Shown here: positions 36,720-44,320 of the stretch, in pieces
Layout of the letters: each line of letters begins with the position of its first letter
How positions within the stretch are numbered: position 1 is the stretch's first letter
DNA from: Cyclobacteriaceae bacterium
Lineage (GTDB): Bacteria; Bacteroidota; Bacteroidia; Cytophagales; Cyclobacteriaceae
Direction: 5' to 3'
Assembly: GCA_023151255.1 (NCBI GenBank)
Contig: JAKLJG010000001.1
Coordinates: 152,568 to 216,567 of the forward strand
DNA: 64,000 nucleotides
Made by a program: the position numbers and the translations under genes
The notes under the pieces: generated by a model
Told to the model about the DNA's origin: nothing
What the model saw: the letters and a program-made list of their open reading frames with translations, nothing else
Databases searched by the model: none

Positions 36720-38921
36720 TTACATCGGGCTTATGGTCGCCTCTTCTTTGTAGAACGGTTGGTTGGTTAGCCGTCTTCCGGTTGCAGCATACAGTGCATT
36801 GGCAAGCGCAGCACCGGCCGGTGGTAAACCGGGTTCGCCTAAACCGGTTGGATCTATTCCATTGTCAACAAAGAAGCATTCAATTTCAAGCGGGGCCTCG
36901 CTGTTACGGATAAGTTTATAGTTGTGAAAGTTGTTCTGATCGGGTTTACCATTGGTAAAGGTCATTTCGCTATACATGGTATGTCCGAGGCCATCTACAA
37001 TGCCGCCTTCCAGTTGGTTCTTGGCGCCCTCCGGGTTTACTACAATGCCGCAGTCAACCGCACACCATACTTTCTGGATAACCGGTTTTGAATTTTTCAT
37101 CACAATATCCAGCACCTGTGCCACATAACTATTGTGGCAGAAGTAGGCCGAAACACCGCGGTGTACGCCATTTTTCTTTTCGCCCCAGCCCGATTTTTCT
37201 TTTACCAGTTTAAGCACACCGGCATAGCGGGCCGGATCGTAATCGTTATTCTGGCCAACCGGGTTAGTAGCTGCGCGCTCAAGCAATTCTAGGCGAAAGT
37301 CAATTGGATCTTTGCCCAGCGCTTCGGCTACTTCATCGAGAAAACACTGTTCGGCAATAGCCATAAAATTAGAGCGGGGTGCGCGCCAGGCACCTGTGGA
37401 TATATTCGATTCCAACGCGTGGTTTTCAACTACATAGTTATCCACGGCTCCGGCCGGGAACCGGTTGGCAAATACCGGGCTTTCATGAATGCCGGCTCCA
37501 CGTATTTTCAATCCAATCAGGTTATTGTTCTTGTCAATAGCTGCCTGGTACTTCACTTTATAAGCCGGGCGGTAGGTGCCCTGGGTCATGTCGTCTTCGC
37601 GGGTATAGACTACTTTAACCGGGGCATTTACGCGCTTGGAAATTACAGCTGCTTCAACACCAAAGTGCCCGTACAGCCTTCGGCCAAAACCGCCTCCCTG
37701 TCGGGTCATATTAATGCTGACTTTGTCTTCCGGCAATCCTATAACGGATGCAACCGTTTTCCGTAAAAATTCCGGTGTTTGTATCGGGCCAATCAGTTCA
37801 GCGCCATCGGCTGTAACGTGTGCGAAGAAATTCATCGGCTCCATGGTGTTGTGCGCCAGGAAGGGAGCAGAATAGGTACGCTCAATAATCTTAGCGGCTT
37901 TTTTAAAAGCCTCCTCGGGGTTGCCGTCTTTTCGGGCAGGTGTATCGGCTTTTTTCTCCAGTAAATCCGAAAGTGCTTTGTCGTAGCTGTTGGTGTCCAT
38001 AGGCGCTGAAACAGTTTCCCATTCAATGTTCAGTGCTTTTTTAGCCTGCATGACATTCCAGGTATTGTCGCCAACAATTACCACCAGTTCTTTAAACGCA
38101 TTTACATCTGACCATTGCGGCTCAACACCATCGGGTAATGTATTGATGACGAAAACATCTTTTATACCTGGCATAGACCGGGCTGCAGCGTCATCTACTG
38201 ATTTAGGCCTCATGCCAAAGGCAGGCGCATGTACGATCATGGCAATGAGCATGCCTTCGCGCTGGATGTCAAGTCCGAATAATGGTTCTCCTTTGATTAC
38301 TTTTTGACCATCAACGTTTTTCGTAGGCTTTCCGATAATCTTAAAGTCTTTCGGATCTTTCAACTGAACTTCTTCAGGAACCGTAACTGAAACGGCCTGT
38401 GCGGCTACTTCACCATAGCCGATAGTTTTACCGGATGTGTGTTTGATTACACCTTGGTCAGTGCTGAGTTCACTAACCGGAACCTGCCATTGTTTGGCGG
38501 CCGCTTCCATAAGCATATGCCTGGCCGAAGCCCCGGCAATCCGCAGCGATTTCCATCCCTGCCGGATAGACTGACTGCCACCAGCCAGTTGGCGTGTATA
38601 CTTTACTGTGTTGAGGGGCGCCTGTTCGACTAACACAGTACCCCAGTCAACATCCAGTTCTTCGGCAACAATCATGGGCATGGATGTTTTTACATTTTGC
38701 CCGATTTCCGGGTTGGGCGAAAAAATTGTGACTACTCCGTTGTTTCCAATTTTCAGAAACGCGTTGATGTCGAACCATTCATCGGGCATGGCCAGCCCGG
38801 CTTTTTCCTGCGAAGGTGCGCACGACATCAGCCAGTTAAAGCCGATAACCATACCACCGCCAGCGGCAGCTGATACTTTTAGAAAGGATCTGCGGTTATA
38901 GTGTGTTTTAATGATTTCCAT
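36720..38921 (-). CDS. Molybdenum hydroxylase, molybdopterin-binding subunit (IorB-like, Tat-exported)
   Basis: The 733-residue protein belongs to the xanthine oxidase superfamily, isoquinoline 1-oxidoreductase beta/aldehyde dehydrogenase branch. A Tat signal peptide with NRRSFLKVSAAAGGG (~9-23) sends the folded enzyme out of the cytoplasm. Two molybdopterin-binding halves follow. Moco-contact motifs include RQGGGFGRRLYG (~407-418) and the QGTYRPAY segment (~448-455); the catalytic Glu lies in GLGEPGLPPAGAALA (~697-711). The natural substrate (aldehydes or N-heterocycles in relatives) cannot be told. The 2Fe-2S subunit gene lies 33 bases upstream; there is no FAD subunit. Confidence 0.92.
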   Translation of the reverse strand: MEIIKTHYNRRSFLKVSAAAGGGMVIGFNWLMSCAPSQEKAGLAMPDEWFDINAFLKIGNNGVVTIFSPNPEIGQNVKTSMPMIVAEELDVDWGTVLVEQAPLNTVKYTRQLAGGSQSIRQGWKSLRIAGASARHMLMEAAAKQWQVPVSELSTDQGVIKHTSGKTIGYGEVAAQAVSVTVPEEVQLKDPKDFKIIGKPTKNVDGQKVIKGEPLFGLDIQREGMLIAMIVHAPAFGMRPKSVDDAAARSMPGIKDVFVINTLPDGVEPQWSDVNAFKELVVIVGDNTWNVMQAKKALNIEWETVSAPMDTNSYDKALSDLLEKKADTPARKDGNPEEAFKKAAKIIERTYSAPFLAHNTMEPMNFFAHVTADGAELIGPIQTPEFLRKTVASVIGLPEDKVSINMTRQGGGFGRRLYGHFGVEAAVISKRVNAPVKVVYTREDDMTQGTYRPAYKVKYQAAIDKNNNLIGLKIRGAGIHESPVFANRFPAGAVDNYVVENHALESNISTGAWRAPRSNFMAIAEQCFLDEVAEALGKDPIDFRLELLERAATNPVGQNNDYDPARYAGVLKLVKEKSGWGEKKNGVHRGVSAYFCHNSYVAQVLDIVMKNSKPVIQKVWCAVDCGIVVNPEGAKNQLEGGIVDGLGHTMYSEMTFTNGKPDQNNFHNYKLIRNSEAPLEIECFFVDNGIDPTGLGEPGLPPAGAALANALYAATGRRLTNQPFYKEEATISPM

Positions 38922-38954
38922 GATACATTTTTTTCGGTTTACAATCAGAACCTG

Positions 38955-39413
38955 TTATTTCATTTGTGCGGCCAGTTTTATCGCCTCGCGAATGCGGAGG
39001 TAGGTGCCGCACCTGCAAATGTTGCCGTTCATTGCATTGTATATATCGGCATCACTGGGGTTTGGATTTTGATTTAGTAAAGCTGCAGCCGACATGATTT
39101 GCCCGGCCTGGCAATAACCGCACTGCATTACATCCACTTCCTCCCAGGCCTTTTGCACAGGATGGTCACCGTTTTTCGATAATCCTTCAATAGTGGTTAC
39201 TTCGCTATTGCCTACCGCAGAAATGGGCAGGGAGCAGGAGCGGACTGCTGCACCATTCAGGTGAACTGTACAGGCACCGCATTGGGCAATACCGCAGCCG
39301 TACTTGGTGCCGGTTAGCCCGGCCAGATCGCGCAGGGCCCAAAGAAGGGGCATGTTCGGGTCGGCCTCCAGCGAATACGTTTTTTTGTTGATTTTTAATT
39401 TGAATGTTGCCAT
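38955..39413 (-). CDS. Molybdenum hydroxylase, 2Fe-2S subunit (IorA-like)
   Basis: The 152-residue subunit carries two [2Fe-2S] clusters that pass electrons from the Mo site. The plant-ferredoxin-like cluster ligands are in [19 protein letters not shown] (~35-53) with a fourth Cys in AVRSCSLP (~58), and the second cluster ligands are CGYCQAG (~98-104) and CRCGTY (~134-139). It has no signal peptide and would be exported with its Tat-signal partner, as is usual for this family. It leads the two-gene operon. Confidence 0.94.
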   Translation of the reverse strand: MATFKLKINKKTYSLEADPNMPLLWALRDLAGLTGTKYGCGIAQCGACTVHLNGAAVRSCSLPISAVGNSEVTTIEGLSKNGDHPVQKAWEEVDVMQCGYCQAGQIMSAAALLNQNPNPSDADIYNAMNGNICRCGTYLRIREAIKLAAQMK

Positions 39414-39427
39414 GTGGGTAATGATTT

Positions 39428-39440
39428 ATCACGAAGTGAT
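39428..39440. repeat. Short dyad upstream of the iorA-like gene
   Basis: ATCACGAAGTGAT has perfect 5-base arms (ATCAC/GTGAT) about a GAA centre, 15 bases before the iorA-like start. It could be an operator or a leader hairpin. Confidence 0.3.
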
Positions 39441-39540
39441 GAAAGTTACGAAATTGCACGATTTCAGGTTGATGAAATTCCGTTAATGGATTGGTTAAAT
39501 TGAAAGAATTGTTTTTTAAAGGTTAAAAGGCATTTGAGAA

Positions 39541-39951
39541 ATGAATAATTGGCAGTTGGTTTTTGCTTTTTTGGTATGTGGTATTCAGGCATTGGCCCAA
39601 TGTACGGTTGAGGTAAGGATAGCAAACATTAAGGTTATCGAAGGCACTGTCAGAATGGCCCTTTACAACAATTCGGCTGATTTTATGAAAAAACACAAGG
39701 CTGTGCGTGAAGTAGCTGTTGAAGGAACCTCGGTAACCGTAATATTCGAAAATCTGGAGCCGGGCGAATACGCCATTAGCTGTTACCATGATGTAAACAA
39801 CAACAACAAACTGGATTCGAACTTCATGGGCATCCCCCGTGAGCCGTACGGCTTTTCGAACAATGCGCGGGGCACATTCGGACCACCCTCATTTGAGGAT
39901 GCACGGATTGCCGTTAAAACCAATACTAAACATTCTATCAGTTTAAAGTAG
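39541..39951 (+). CDS. DUF2141 secreted protein
   Basis: The 136-residue protein has a signal peptide (ends ALAQ, ~20) and a DUF2141 domain, typified by FENLEPGEYAISCYHDVNNNNKLDSN-type sequence (~79-104) and the MGIPREPYGFSNNARG segment (~106-121). The function is unknown; the acidic, Asn-rich loop looks like a calcium-binding turn. Its 3' end overlaps the convergent cytochrome c gene by 14 bases. Confidence 0.88.
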   Translation: MNNWQLVFAFLVCGIQALAQCTVEVRIANIKVIEGTVRMALYNNSADFMKKHKAVREVAVEGTSVTVIFENLEPGEYAISCYHDVNNNNKLDSNFMGIPREPYGFSNNARGTFGPPSFEDARIAVKTNTKHSISLK

Positions 39952-40363
39952 GGGTACAGTCGCGCAGTACGCGGCTTACCTCGGCCACATCAACCATACC
40001 GTGTTTATGTTGCCACGTGTTGTAGATGTAGGTAGCGATTTCAGCAATCTCCAGATCTGTTAGCGTGGGTATTCCAGGCATGGCTTGGTTGTATTCCTTT
40101 CCGTTAACAAGTAGTGGTCCGTCAATTCCGTTTTTCATCAGGCAAATAACGGCTTCAAAATTGTCCTTCATGAAATCGGATTGATGAAGCGGAGGATACA
40201 CCCTGCCCAGCCCAGTGCCGTTGGGCTGATGGCAGTTGCTGCAGTGTTTGATGTAGAGTTGTTCGCCTTGGTTGTAGTAGTTGGTAAACTTGTTTTTTTC
40301 TTGCGAGTGTCCGCACCCCGCAAGCAACAGGCTGGTCAGCAGCAACCAATAATTACTTCGCAT
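39938..40363 (-). CDS. Lipoprotein c-type cytochrome
   Basis: The 141-residue monoheme protein has a lipobox (LLLAGC, ~12-17) and a heme-binding CSNCH (~41-45). The likely distal Met ligand is in the QAMPGIP segment (~93-99). It is anchored to a membrane and transfers electrons in the periplasm. It overlaps the SCO gene by 2-3 codons upstream, so the set MOSC-SCO-cytochrome is one operon. It could accept electrons from the adjacent FAD-less molybdenum hydroxylase or feed an oxidase; neither is shown. Confidence 0.88.
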   Translation of the reverse strand: MRSNYWLLLTSLLLAGCGHSQEKNKFTNYYNQGEQLYIKHCSNCHQPNGTGLGRVYPPLHQSDFMKDNFEAVICLMKNGIDGPLLVNGKEYNQAMPGIPTLTDLEIAEIATYIYNTWQHKHGMVDVAEVSRVLRDCTPTLN

Positions 40364-40994
40364 ACTCCTGACGCAACTGCTTAATATCTTTAATTAACCG
40401 GTTTACATCGTCCTCCACGGTGCCATCGTACTTGCCCCGGATTCTTCGCTGCTTGTCGATAAGCAGAAAGGCACCGCTGTGAATAAAACCATCGGGTTCA
40501 GTTTTATCTACCATGGCAGTGGCGAAGTAGCTGGTTTGGGCGATGTCGTAAATCTTTTCCTGTTCACCGGTAACAAAATGCCATTTGGTGCTGCTTACCC
40601 CGAGCCGTTCGGCAAAGTCGTGCAGGCGGGCAACATCATCGTGTTCCGGGTCGATGGTGTGCGAAAGGATGAGCACATCGGGCATGGCCTGTATCGAGTC
40701 ATACACACGCAGCATTTGGGTTTTCATTTTGGGGCAAATGGTGCGGCAGGAGGTGAAGAAGAAATCGGCCACGTAAATTTTATTATCGAAAGTGTTATTG
40801 GTAACCAGAACGCTGTCTTGATTGACGAATTCAAAATTTGCAATGGTATGATAAACTGTATCCACTACTTTTTGTCCGTTTATTTCGTTCACTACTACTT
40901 CGCGGTGACCGAAGATGGGGAGTGGTTTTTCTTTTTCGGTCCTACAGCCCCAAACGATTGTTAAAGTCATGAAATAAATTAACTGTTTACGCAT
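40353..40994 (-). CDS. SCO1/SenC family copper chaperone-like protein
   Basis: SCO proteins deliver copper to, or reduce, the CuA site of cytochrome oxidase, or act as thioredoxin-like reductants. The 213-residue protein has an N-terminal membrane/lipoprotein signal (TLTIVWGC, ~10-17). Its copper-binding pattern is the CRTIC pair (CxxxC) within FFTSCRTICPKM (~79-90) and the downstream His in GFIHSGAFL (~174-182). The ATG at 40994 is preferred over TTG/GTG codons just upstream. It overlaps the MOSC gene by 8 bases and the cytochrome gene by 11. Confidence 0.9.
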   Translation of the reverse strand: MRKQLIYFMTLTIVWGCRTEKEKPLPIFGHREVVVNEINGQKVVDTVYHTIANFEFVNQDSVLVTNNTFDNKIYVADFFFTSCRTICPKMKTQMLRVYDSIQAMPDVLILSHTIDPEHDDVARLHDFAERLGVSSTKWHFVTGEQEKIYDIAQTSYFATAMVDKTEPDGFIHSGAFLLIDKQRRIRGKYDGTVEDDVNRLIKDIKQLRQEYAK

Positions 40995-41796
40995 GCTCAC
41001 CAATGTTAATCAAGTCTGCAACTTTAACAATTCCGAAACGAATAGCTACTACATTTTTTCCAAAATAAACCTTTCCGTTTTTCCTTCGGTAGGTTGAAAG
41101 GGTACTCAGGGGTTCAACTCCTTTTGTTCCGGTTGCCGGATCAACAGTGGTAAGCACACACCGGGCACAATTTTTTACACCTGTAAAGCGGACTGTTCCA
41201 ATGGAAAAATCTTTCCAGGTATCTTCTTCATAGGGCTCGCCACCGGTAAACACAAAATTTGGCCGGAACCTCCGTATTTCAACAGGCTCAGCAAGGCGTG
41301 TGTTCAGGTCATCCAGCGATGCCTGCCCGATAATAAGAAAGGGGTACCCATCGGCAAGGCTTACCTGTTCGTTGTTGATGGCATAGGCGCTATCGACCGG
41401 CCGTTTATTTTTTTCAGGAAAATGCATAAGCCTGCAACTGAATTTCAATTCGTTGGAAAACCATTCACTTATGCGGGGGTTAACTTCAAAAACAGAAACC
41501 GTGTCGTTCCATATTGTTGCGGGTATGGCAGGTACCTCTTGTTGGGGATATAACTCAAGGTCGATAACCTGTTTTGTTGCCCGATGAGTAACCCGAAGCC
41601 AATTGCCAATAATTTCTGTATCAAAAAGTGTCAGTTCAGGATGTTCGCGCTGGGTAATAAAGCGGTTATCGGCATCAATCAGCATAAACCGCCTGTCGTG
41701 CTCCAGGCCCTTTTCTAAAACCGTAGCCTGCTCTACACGTATACCCGCAAGCGACTTAATCGGGTAAATCCATATTTCACTTAGTTGTTTTTGCAT
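40987..41796 (-). CDS. MOSC domain protein (Moco-binding family)
   Basis: The 269-residue protein has an N-terminal MOSC beta-barrel domain (EIWIYPIKSLAGIRVEQATV, ~7-26) and a MOSC domain with the conserved Cys in NCARCVLTTVDP (~207-218). The family includes the YcbX/mARC proteins, which hold Moco and reduce N-hydroxylated compounds, and the C-terminal domain of Moco sulfurase. YcbX-type proteins use a Cys as Mo ligand, and this protein has that Cys. It fits the Moco theme of the region. It is the first gene of the MOSC-SCO-cytochrome c operon. Confidence 0.87.
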   Translation of the reverse strand: MQKQLSEIWIYPIKSLAGIRVEQATVLEKGLEHDRRFMLIDADNRFITQREHPELTLFDTEIIGNWLRVTHRATKQVIDLELYPQQEVPAIPATIWNDTVSVFEVNPRISEWFSNELKFSCRLMHFPEKNKRPVDSAYAINNEQVSLADGYPFLIIGQASLDDLNTRLAEPVEIRRFRPNFVFTGGEPYEEDTWKDFSIGTVRFTGVKNCARCVLTTVDPATGTKGVEPLSTLSTYRRKNGKVYFGKNVVAIRFGIVKVADLINIGEHA

Positions 41797-41846
41797 GAAC
41801 CTGCCTGCGTAAAATTTTTGCTAACTTAAAGAATCTTTTGCTGGAT

Positions 41847-42527
41847 ATGACCAACACGACTGCGCTCTGGTATTTCGAAAGTGTTAACCTGTTTAACGTT
41901 TTATGCCCGCATAAAACCAAAGTGATGGGTGAAAAGCATGAGTTCAGGCGGTACAACAGAGACCAGTTTGTTTATATTCCGAATGATGAGGCCAGTCACA
42001 TTTACATGGTAGTGGAGGGCCGTGTAAAGATTGGTCACTACCTGGATGACGGAAAAGAAGTAGTGAGCGCCATCCTTACTACAGGCGAAATTTTCGGAGA
42101 GCTTGCTTTGGCGGGCGAAGAAAGGCGCAAAGATTTTGCACAGGCCATGGAAAACAACACGATGTTGTGCCCGCTTAGCATTGACGAACTGAAAGCCCTG
42201 ATGAAGGATGACAAAGAGTTGAGCTTCCGGTTGCTGAAACTGGTTGGCCTGCGGCTAATGCGGCTTGAACGCAAACTGGAATTACTGGTGTTCAAAGATG
42301 CCCGCACCCGCATTATTGAATTTTTGAAGGATGCCGCTTCGTGGAAAGGAAAGAAAGTGGGGTTTGAAACCATGATTCCAACAAAACTTACCCACAAAGA
42401 TATCGCGGCACTTACCGGCACCTCGCGACAAACGGTAACTACCATTCTTAATGAGTTGAAAGATCAGAACCTGATTTACTTTGACCGAAGGAAAATTCTG
42501 ATTCGGGATTTGGGCCGGCTTAAGTAA
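41847..42527 (+). CDS. Crp/Fnr family transcriptional regulator
   Basis: The ~226-residue regulator has a cyclic nucleotide-binding-like domain (~15-130, including GRVKIGHYLDDGKEVVSAIL and GEIFGELALAGE) and a C-terminal winged helix (~150-225) with the recognition region HKDIAALTGTSRQTVTTILNE. No Cys cluster of Fnr type is seen. The Crp phosphate-binding cassette is only partly kept, so the ligand is uncertain. The start is taken at ATG 41847 (MTNTTALWY); a TTG nine bases upstream is possible. It is divergent from the MOSC-SCO-cytochrome operon across 50 bases and may control it. Confidence 0.88.
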   Translation: MTNTTALWYFESVNLFNVLCPHKTKVMGEKHEFRRYNRDQFVYIPNDEASHIYMVVEGRVKIGHYLDDGKEVVSAILTTGEIFGELALAGEERRKDFAQAMENNTMLCPLSIDELKALMKDDKELSFRLLKLVGLRLMRLERKLELLVFKDARTRIIEFLKDAASWKGKKVGFETMIPTKLTHKDIAALTGTSRQTVTTILNELKDQNLIYFDRRKILIRDLGRLK

Positions 42528-42532
42528 GCGGA

Positions 42533-42562
42533 TGTCGGTTGGCCGACAGCGTTAGGGCTAAC
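42533..42562. repeat. Two adjacent inverted repeats after the Crp/Fnr gene
   Basis: TGTCGG-TTGG-CCGACA (42533-42548) and GTTAG-GG-CTAAC (42551-42562) are perfect dyads between the regulator and the next gene. Neither has a following T-run, so termination is uncertain. They may be operators for the downstream gene. Confidence 0.35.
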
Positions 42563-42591
42563 TGTTTGGTAACTTTATTGTTTAAAAAATC

Positions 42592-43290
42592 ATGAGGGTA
42601 TCAGTCTTTATTACAATTCTCGTAGGCTTAAGCACCGCGGCCTATACCCAGGTAAAAGAAGTTCACCTTACCGCAGCCATTGGTAATGCCCAGGGTACAA
42701 TCAGCCTGTTGGCGGGATATGACTGGGAAATGGGGTCGAATAAGAAATTTGCCGTTGGTCTTGGCGCCAGGTTTACTTCCTATTTCGGAACAAACCAGTA
42801 TTACCGAACGGCACCGGCAAAACTGACCACTGGCAGTACGGGGCCACTGGTGATTTTCAACGAAGACATACCCGAAAATATTGACACTGTTTTAATACCC
42901 AACCCGCAGGTCAATTCCTTGAATGTGTTTATTAACTTGAGGTATGCACTCAACAAAAAGATTCAGGTTGGTTTTAATATTGATGCCATCGGCTTTTCTT
43001 TTGGAGGAACCACTCAAGGAACTTACCTCAATTTTCCAACAGGCAATTCTACTACGGCCAGTCCTGCAACTTTTAATCTACTGTTGATAAGCGACAATGA
43101 TAAAGGAAGCCTGAATTCGGAGCTGTACCTGAAGTATTTGTTTTCCGAAAGGTGGTTCGCTAAGGCTGCGGCACAGTTTCATTTTACAGAGTACATAACC
43201 GAAACAGAAGTTCAGCAATTTCCGGAGCCGAACGATCGGTTTAGGAATAAAGCATTGATGTTTGCAGCGGGTATTGTTCGAAGATTCTAA
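42592..43290 (+). CDS. Probable outer membrane beta-barrel protein
   Basis: The 232-residue protein has a signal peptide (ends AAYTQ, ~20), repeated alternating strands and a C-terminal aromatic end (GIVRRF), consistent with a small outer membrane barrel. I do not recognise the family. Motif-like segments such as LNVFINLRYALNKKIQVGFNID (~103-124) resemble barrel strands. It is followed after 12 bases by the DM13 lipoprotein gene and may be cotranscribed with it. Confidence 0.6.
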   Translation: MRVSVFITILVGLSTAAYTQVKEVHLTAAIGNAQGTISLLAGYDWEMGSNKKFAVGLGARFTSYFGTNQYYRTAPAKLTTGSTGPLVIFNEDIPENIDTVLIPNPQVNSLNVFINLRYALNKKIQVGFNIDAIGFSFGGTTQGTYLNFPTGNSTTASPATFNLLLISDNDKGSLNSELYLKYLFSERWFAKAAAQFHFTEYITETEVQQFPEPNDRFRNKALMFAAGIVRRF

Positions 43291-43302
43291 ATTTCCTGAG
43301 AT

Positions 43303-43719
43303 ATGAGAAAATTAATTGTCTTTCTAATTGTTGTGTTGTCCGCTTGTGAGCCTGAAAACAATACGCCCACTATTCCGGCAGATGATGATTTTGATCCGGG
43401 TATGGCTTTGAAGTTAAAGATGGGCTCCTTTGCAGGAGTTTCAGGGCATACCGTTTCAGGAATGGCCGCCACGTATGACGATAACGGTGAGAAGGTGTTA
43501 TTTCTTGATCCGTTTAACTCGCAAAACGGTCCTGACTTACGGGTTTACCTGAGCAAGGATGTTAATGCGGGGTCTTTCATAAACCTGGGCCGGCTTAAGT
43601 CAACAAATGGTGCTCAATCTTATTCAATTCCCGGAAATCCTGACTTGAGCGAATACCCCTATGTATTAATCTGGTGCCAGCAGTTTTCGGTTGGTTTTGG
43701 TTTGGCTGAAATAGAATAG
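43303..43719 (+). CDS. DM13 domain lipoprotein
   Basis: The 138-residue protein has a lipobox (VLSAC, ~11-15) and a DM13 domain (~35-138). Its pattern is G.F.G.SGHTVSG, then LFLDPFNSQNGPDLRVYLS (~65-83), then LGRLKSTNGAQSYSIP, and finally VLIWCQQFSVGFGLAEIE. DM13 domains are linked to redox or electron-transfer roles, with a conserved Cys in the IWC segment. Being lipid-anchored, it works outside the cytoplasm. Confidence 0.9.
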   Translation: MRKLIVFLIVVLSACEPENNTPTIPADDDFDPGMALKLKMGSFAGVSGHTVSGMAATYDDNGEKVLFLDPFNSQNGPDLRVYLSKDVNAGSFINLGRLKSTNGAQSYSIPGNPDLSEYPYVLIWCQQFSVGFGLAEIE

Positions 43720-43771
43720 TCCTACTGAAACTTTCTTATTGTTTATGTGTTGACTGCTATATAACAGTAGA

Positions 43772-44299
43772 ATGAGATTACAAAGAACAATTATAATCAC
43801 CGCAGGCTGCCTTCTTGCAGCATGCACTAACTTCGCTCAGGATATGAAATCGAAAATTATTGAAAAAGAAAAGCCCGTAGTGGCCGAGCAGAGGGTCTTT
43901 AAAACTGAAGAAGAGTGGAAAAAAATATTAACACCCGAACAATACCACATTCTGCGCGAAAAGGGCACTGAACGACCCTATACCGGCAAGTATTATAAAA
44001 CCAACGATAAAGGTGTTTATACCTGCGCGGCCTGCGATGCTGAGTTGTTTACATCCGATATGAAGTTCGATAGCGATTGCGGCTGGCCCAGCTTCGATAG
44101 GGCCCTCGAAGGCGGCAAAATAAAGTACCAGATTGACCGGGCCTACGGATGGGAACGCACGGAGATCATGTGCGCAAACTGCGGGTCGCACTTAGGCCAT
44201 GTGTTTGATGACGGGCCCACCGTTACCGGCAAGCGCTACTGTGTAAACTCGGTTTCGCTGAATTTCTACAGGGAAAAGAAAGGCGAAGCAAAGAAGTAA
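43772..44299 (+). CDS. msrB: Peptide-methionine (R)-S-oxide reductase, lipoprotein-type
   Basis: MsrB repairs methionine-R-sulfoxide in proteins. The 175-residue protein has a signal with lipobox-like LLAAC (~14-18), so it appears to act in the envelope rather than the cytoplasm. The zinc-binding pairs CAAC (~87-90) and CANC (~136-139), the catalytic Cys in RYCVNSVSLNF (~158-168) and the HLGHVFDDGP segment are all present, indicating an active enzyme. The envelope location fits repair of oxidised exported proteins. Confidence 0.94.
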   Translation: MRLQRTIIITAGCLLAACTNFAQDMKSKIIEKEKPVVAEQRVFKTEEEWKKILTPEQYHILREKGTERPYTGKYYKTNDKGVYTCAACDAELFTSDMKFDSDCGWPSFDRALEGGKIKYQIDRAYGWERTEIMCANCGSHLGHVFDDGPTVTGKRYCVNSVSLNFYREKKGEAKK

Positions 44300-44320
44300 C
44301 CGTAGCCTGATGGTGTAAAA

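Noticed and set aside
32840..41796. A wholly new multi-gene system in the molybdoenzyme region
   Set aside because: Each gene belongs to a known family, and linkage may reflect shared cofactor needs; only the combination is of interest.
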